From Alentia gelatinosa (Eukaryota > Annelida > Polychaeta > Phyllodocida > Polynoidae), in the NCBI GenBank assembly GCA_950022655.1, contig OX465579.1:44619950-44683949 (forward strand): 64,000 bases of DNA, written 5' to 3'. The notes below the pieces were generated by a model. That model was given only the letters and a program-made list of their open reading frames with translations. It was not told the origin of the DNA and did no database searches. Each line of letters begins with the position of its first letter. Positions within the stretch are counted from its first letter, which is position 1. Made by a program: the position numbers and the translations under genes. Below are positions 63,692 through 64,000 of this stretch, one piece after another.

Positions 63692-64000
63692 CTGGTGGTG
63701 GGGGTATTTTTCTCCTCTCTTTTGCACACGGCGGTCGCAGACCTCCTTAAACCCTGGCCGACGGGCCGGGCAGCTGGACAAGCCGCTGTCGGTCCGCATC
63801 CACGGGCGTCGTGTCGGGGCCGTGCCGGGTCCATCGCGGCGAGCAGCGGCCGGCGCCTCAGCTGTCAGCTGACGCGAACAGCCGCCGTCGCCGCCGACGC
63901 GCCGCCCCCAGCCTTTGATGCTCATTGATTCAATTCCTGTGGCTCGCTTTTGCTTTCTTATTGACGTTCAAACACACACACTTTTCCCCTGACGTACAGT

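Larger units (their letters stand above)
57501..63999. other. GC-variable low-complexity DNA, no firm gene
   Basis: Contains ACC/CAC-rich tracts (58.5-58.75, 58.95-59.2 kb), C/CA and G/CA composites, an 88-bp AT repeat, a CCG repeat, a GGA repeat and CpG-rich patches at 61.0-61.5 and 63.7-63.93 kb. The patches could be promoter islands of a neighbouring gene outside the window, but no exon is convincing. Confidence 0.5.

Noticed and set aside
63416..63925. 169-codon open frame, minus strand
   Set aside because: Driven by the GGA repeat and G-run; low-complexity Pro-rich peptide.

Overview
The window looks like nuclear DNA of a spiralian (lophotrochozoan) animal, most likely a mollusc. It has intron-rich genes with GT-AG splice sites, large introns, many homopolymer and dinucleotide tracts, and protein sequences equally close to vertebrate and insect families. 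The organism call is an inference. No bacterial, viral or plasmid gene was seen.

Two conserved genes, read in opposite directions with interleaved 5' ends, account for most of the window. On the minus strand, nine coding exons between 16551 and 4989 encode residues 1 to about 384 of cytosolic carboxypeptidase 6 (CCP6/AGBL4), an M14 zinc carboxypeptidase that trims polyglutamate from tubulin and other proteins. The exons carrying the catalytic glutamate and the C-terminus lie beyond the left edge. On the plus strand an ELAV/Hu neuronal RNA-binding protein gene is complete from its core start at 26029 to its stop at 53161 (three RRMs, 339 aa for the core form). It has one pair of tandem exons, 37240-37393 and 37981-38134, that must be used mutually exclusively. 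Several possible alternative first exons lie between 14.2 and 23.5 kb, and a Gln-rich N-terminal exon at 11260-11661 sits inside a CCP6 intron.

Layout: 1-0.55 kb, one or two plus-strand exons of an unrecognised gene; 0.55-5 kb, CCP6 intron with nothing firm; 5-16.6 kb, CCP6 exons, with ELAV upstream exons and a large nested palindrome (12.4-13.5 kb) in the introns; 16.6-26 kb, shared 5' region with a TATA/Inr promoter candidate (19.5 kb) and a CpG-rich block (22.9-24 kb); 26-53.2 kb, ELAV exons and introns; 53.2 to about 54-57 kb, an AU-rich and GAT-repeat 3' UTR; 57-64 kb, GC-rich low-complexity DNA with no firm gene.

The main biological points are three. The AGBL4-ELAVL4 divergent pair is also found next to each other in human 1p33, which suggests ancient linkage. 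The mutually exclusive exons swap half of RRM2, and both double inclusion and double skipping give an immediate stop. Multiple phase-compatible N-termini appear to feed the same ELAV core.
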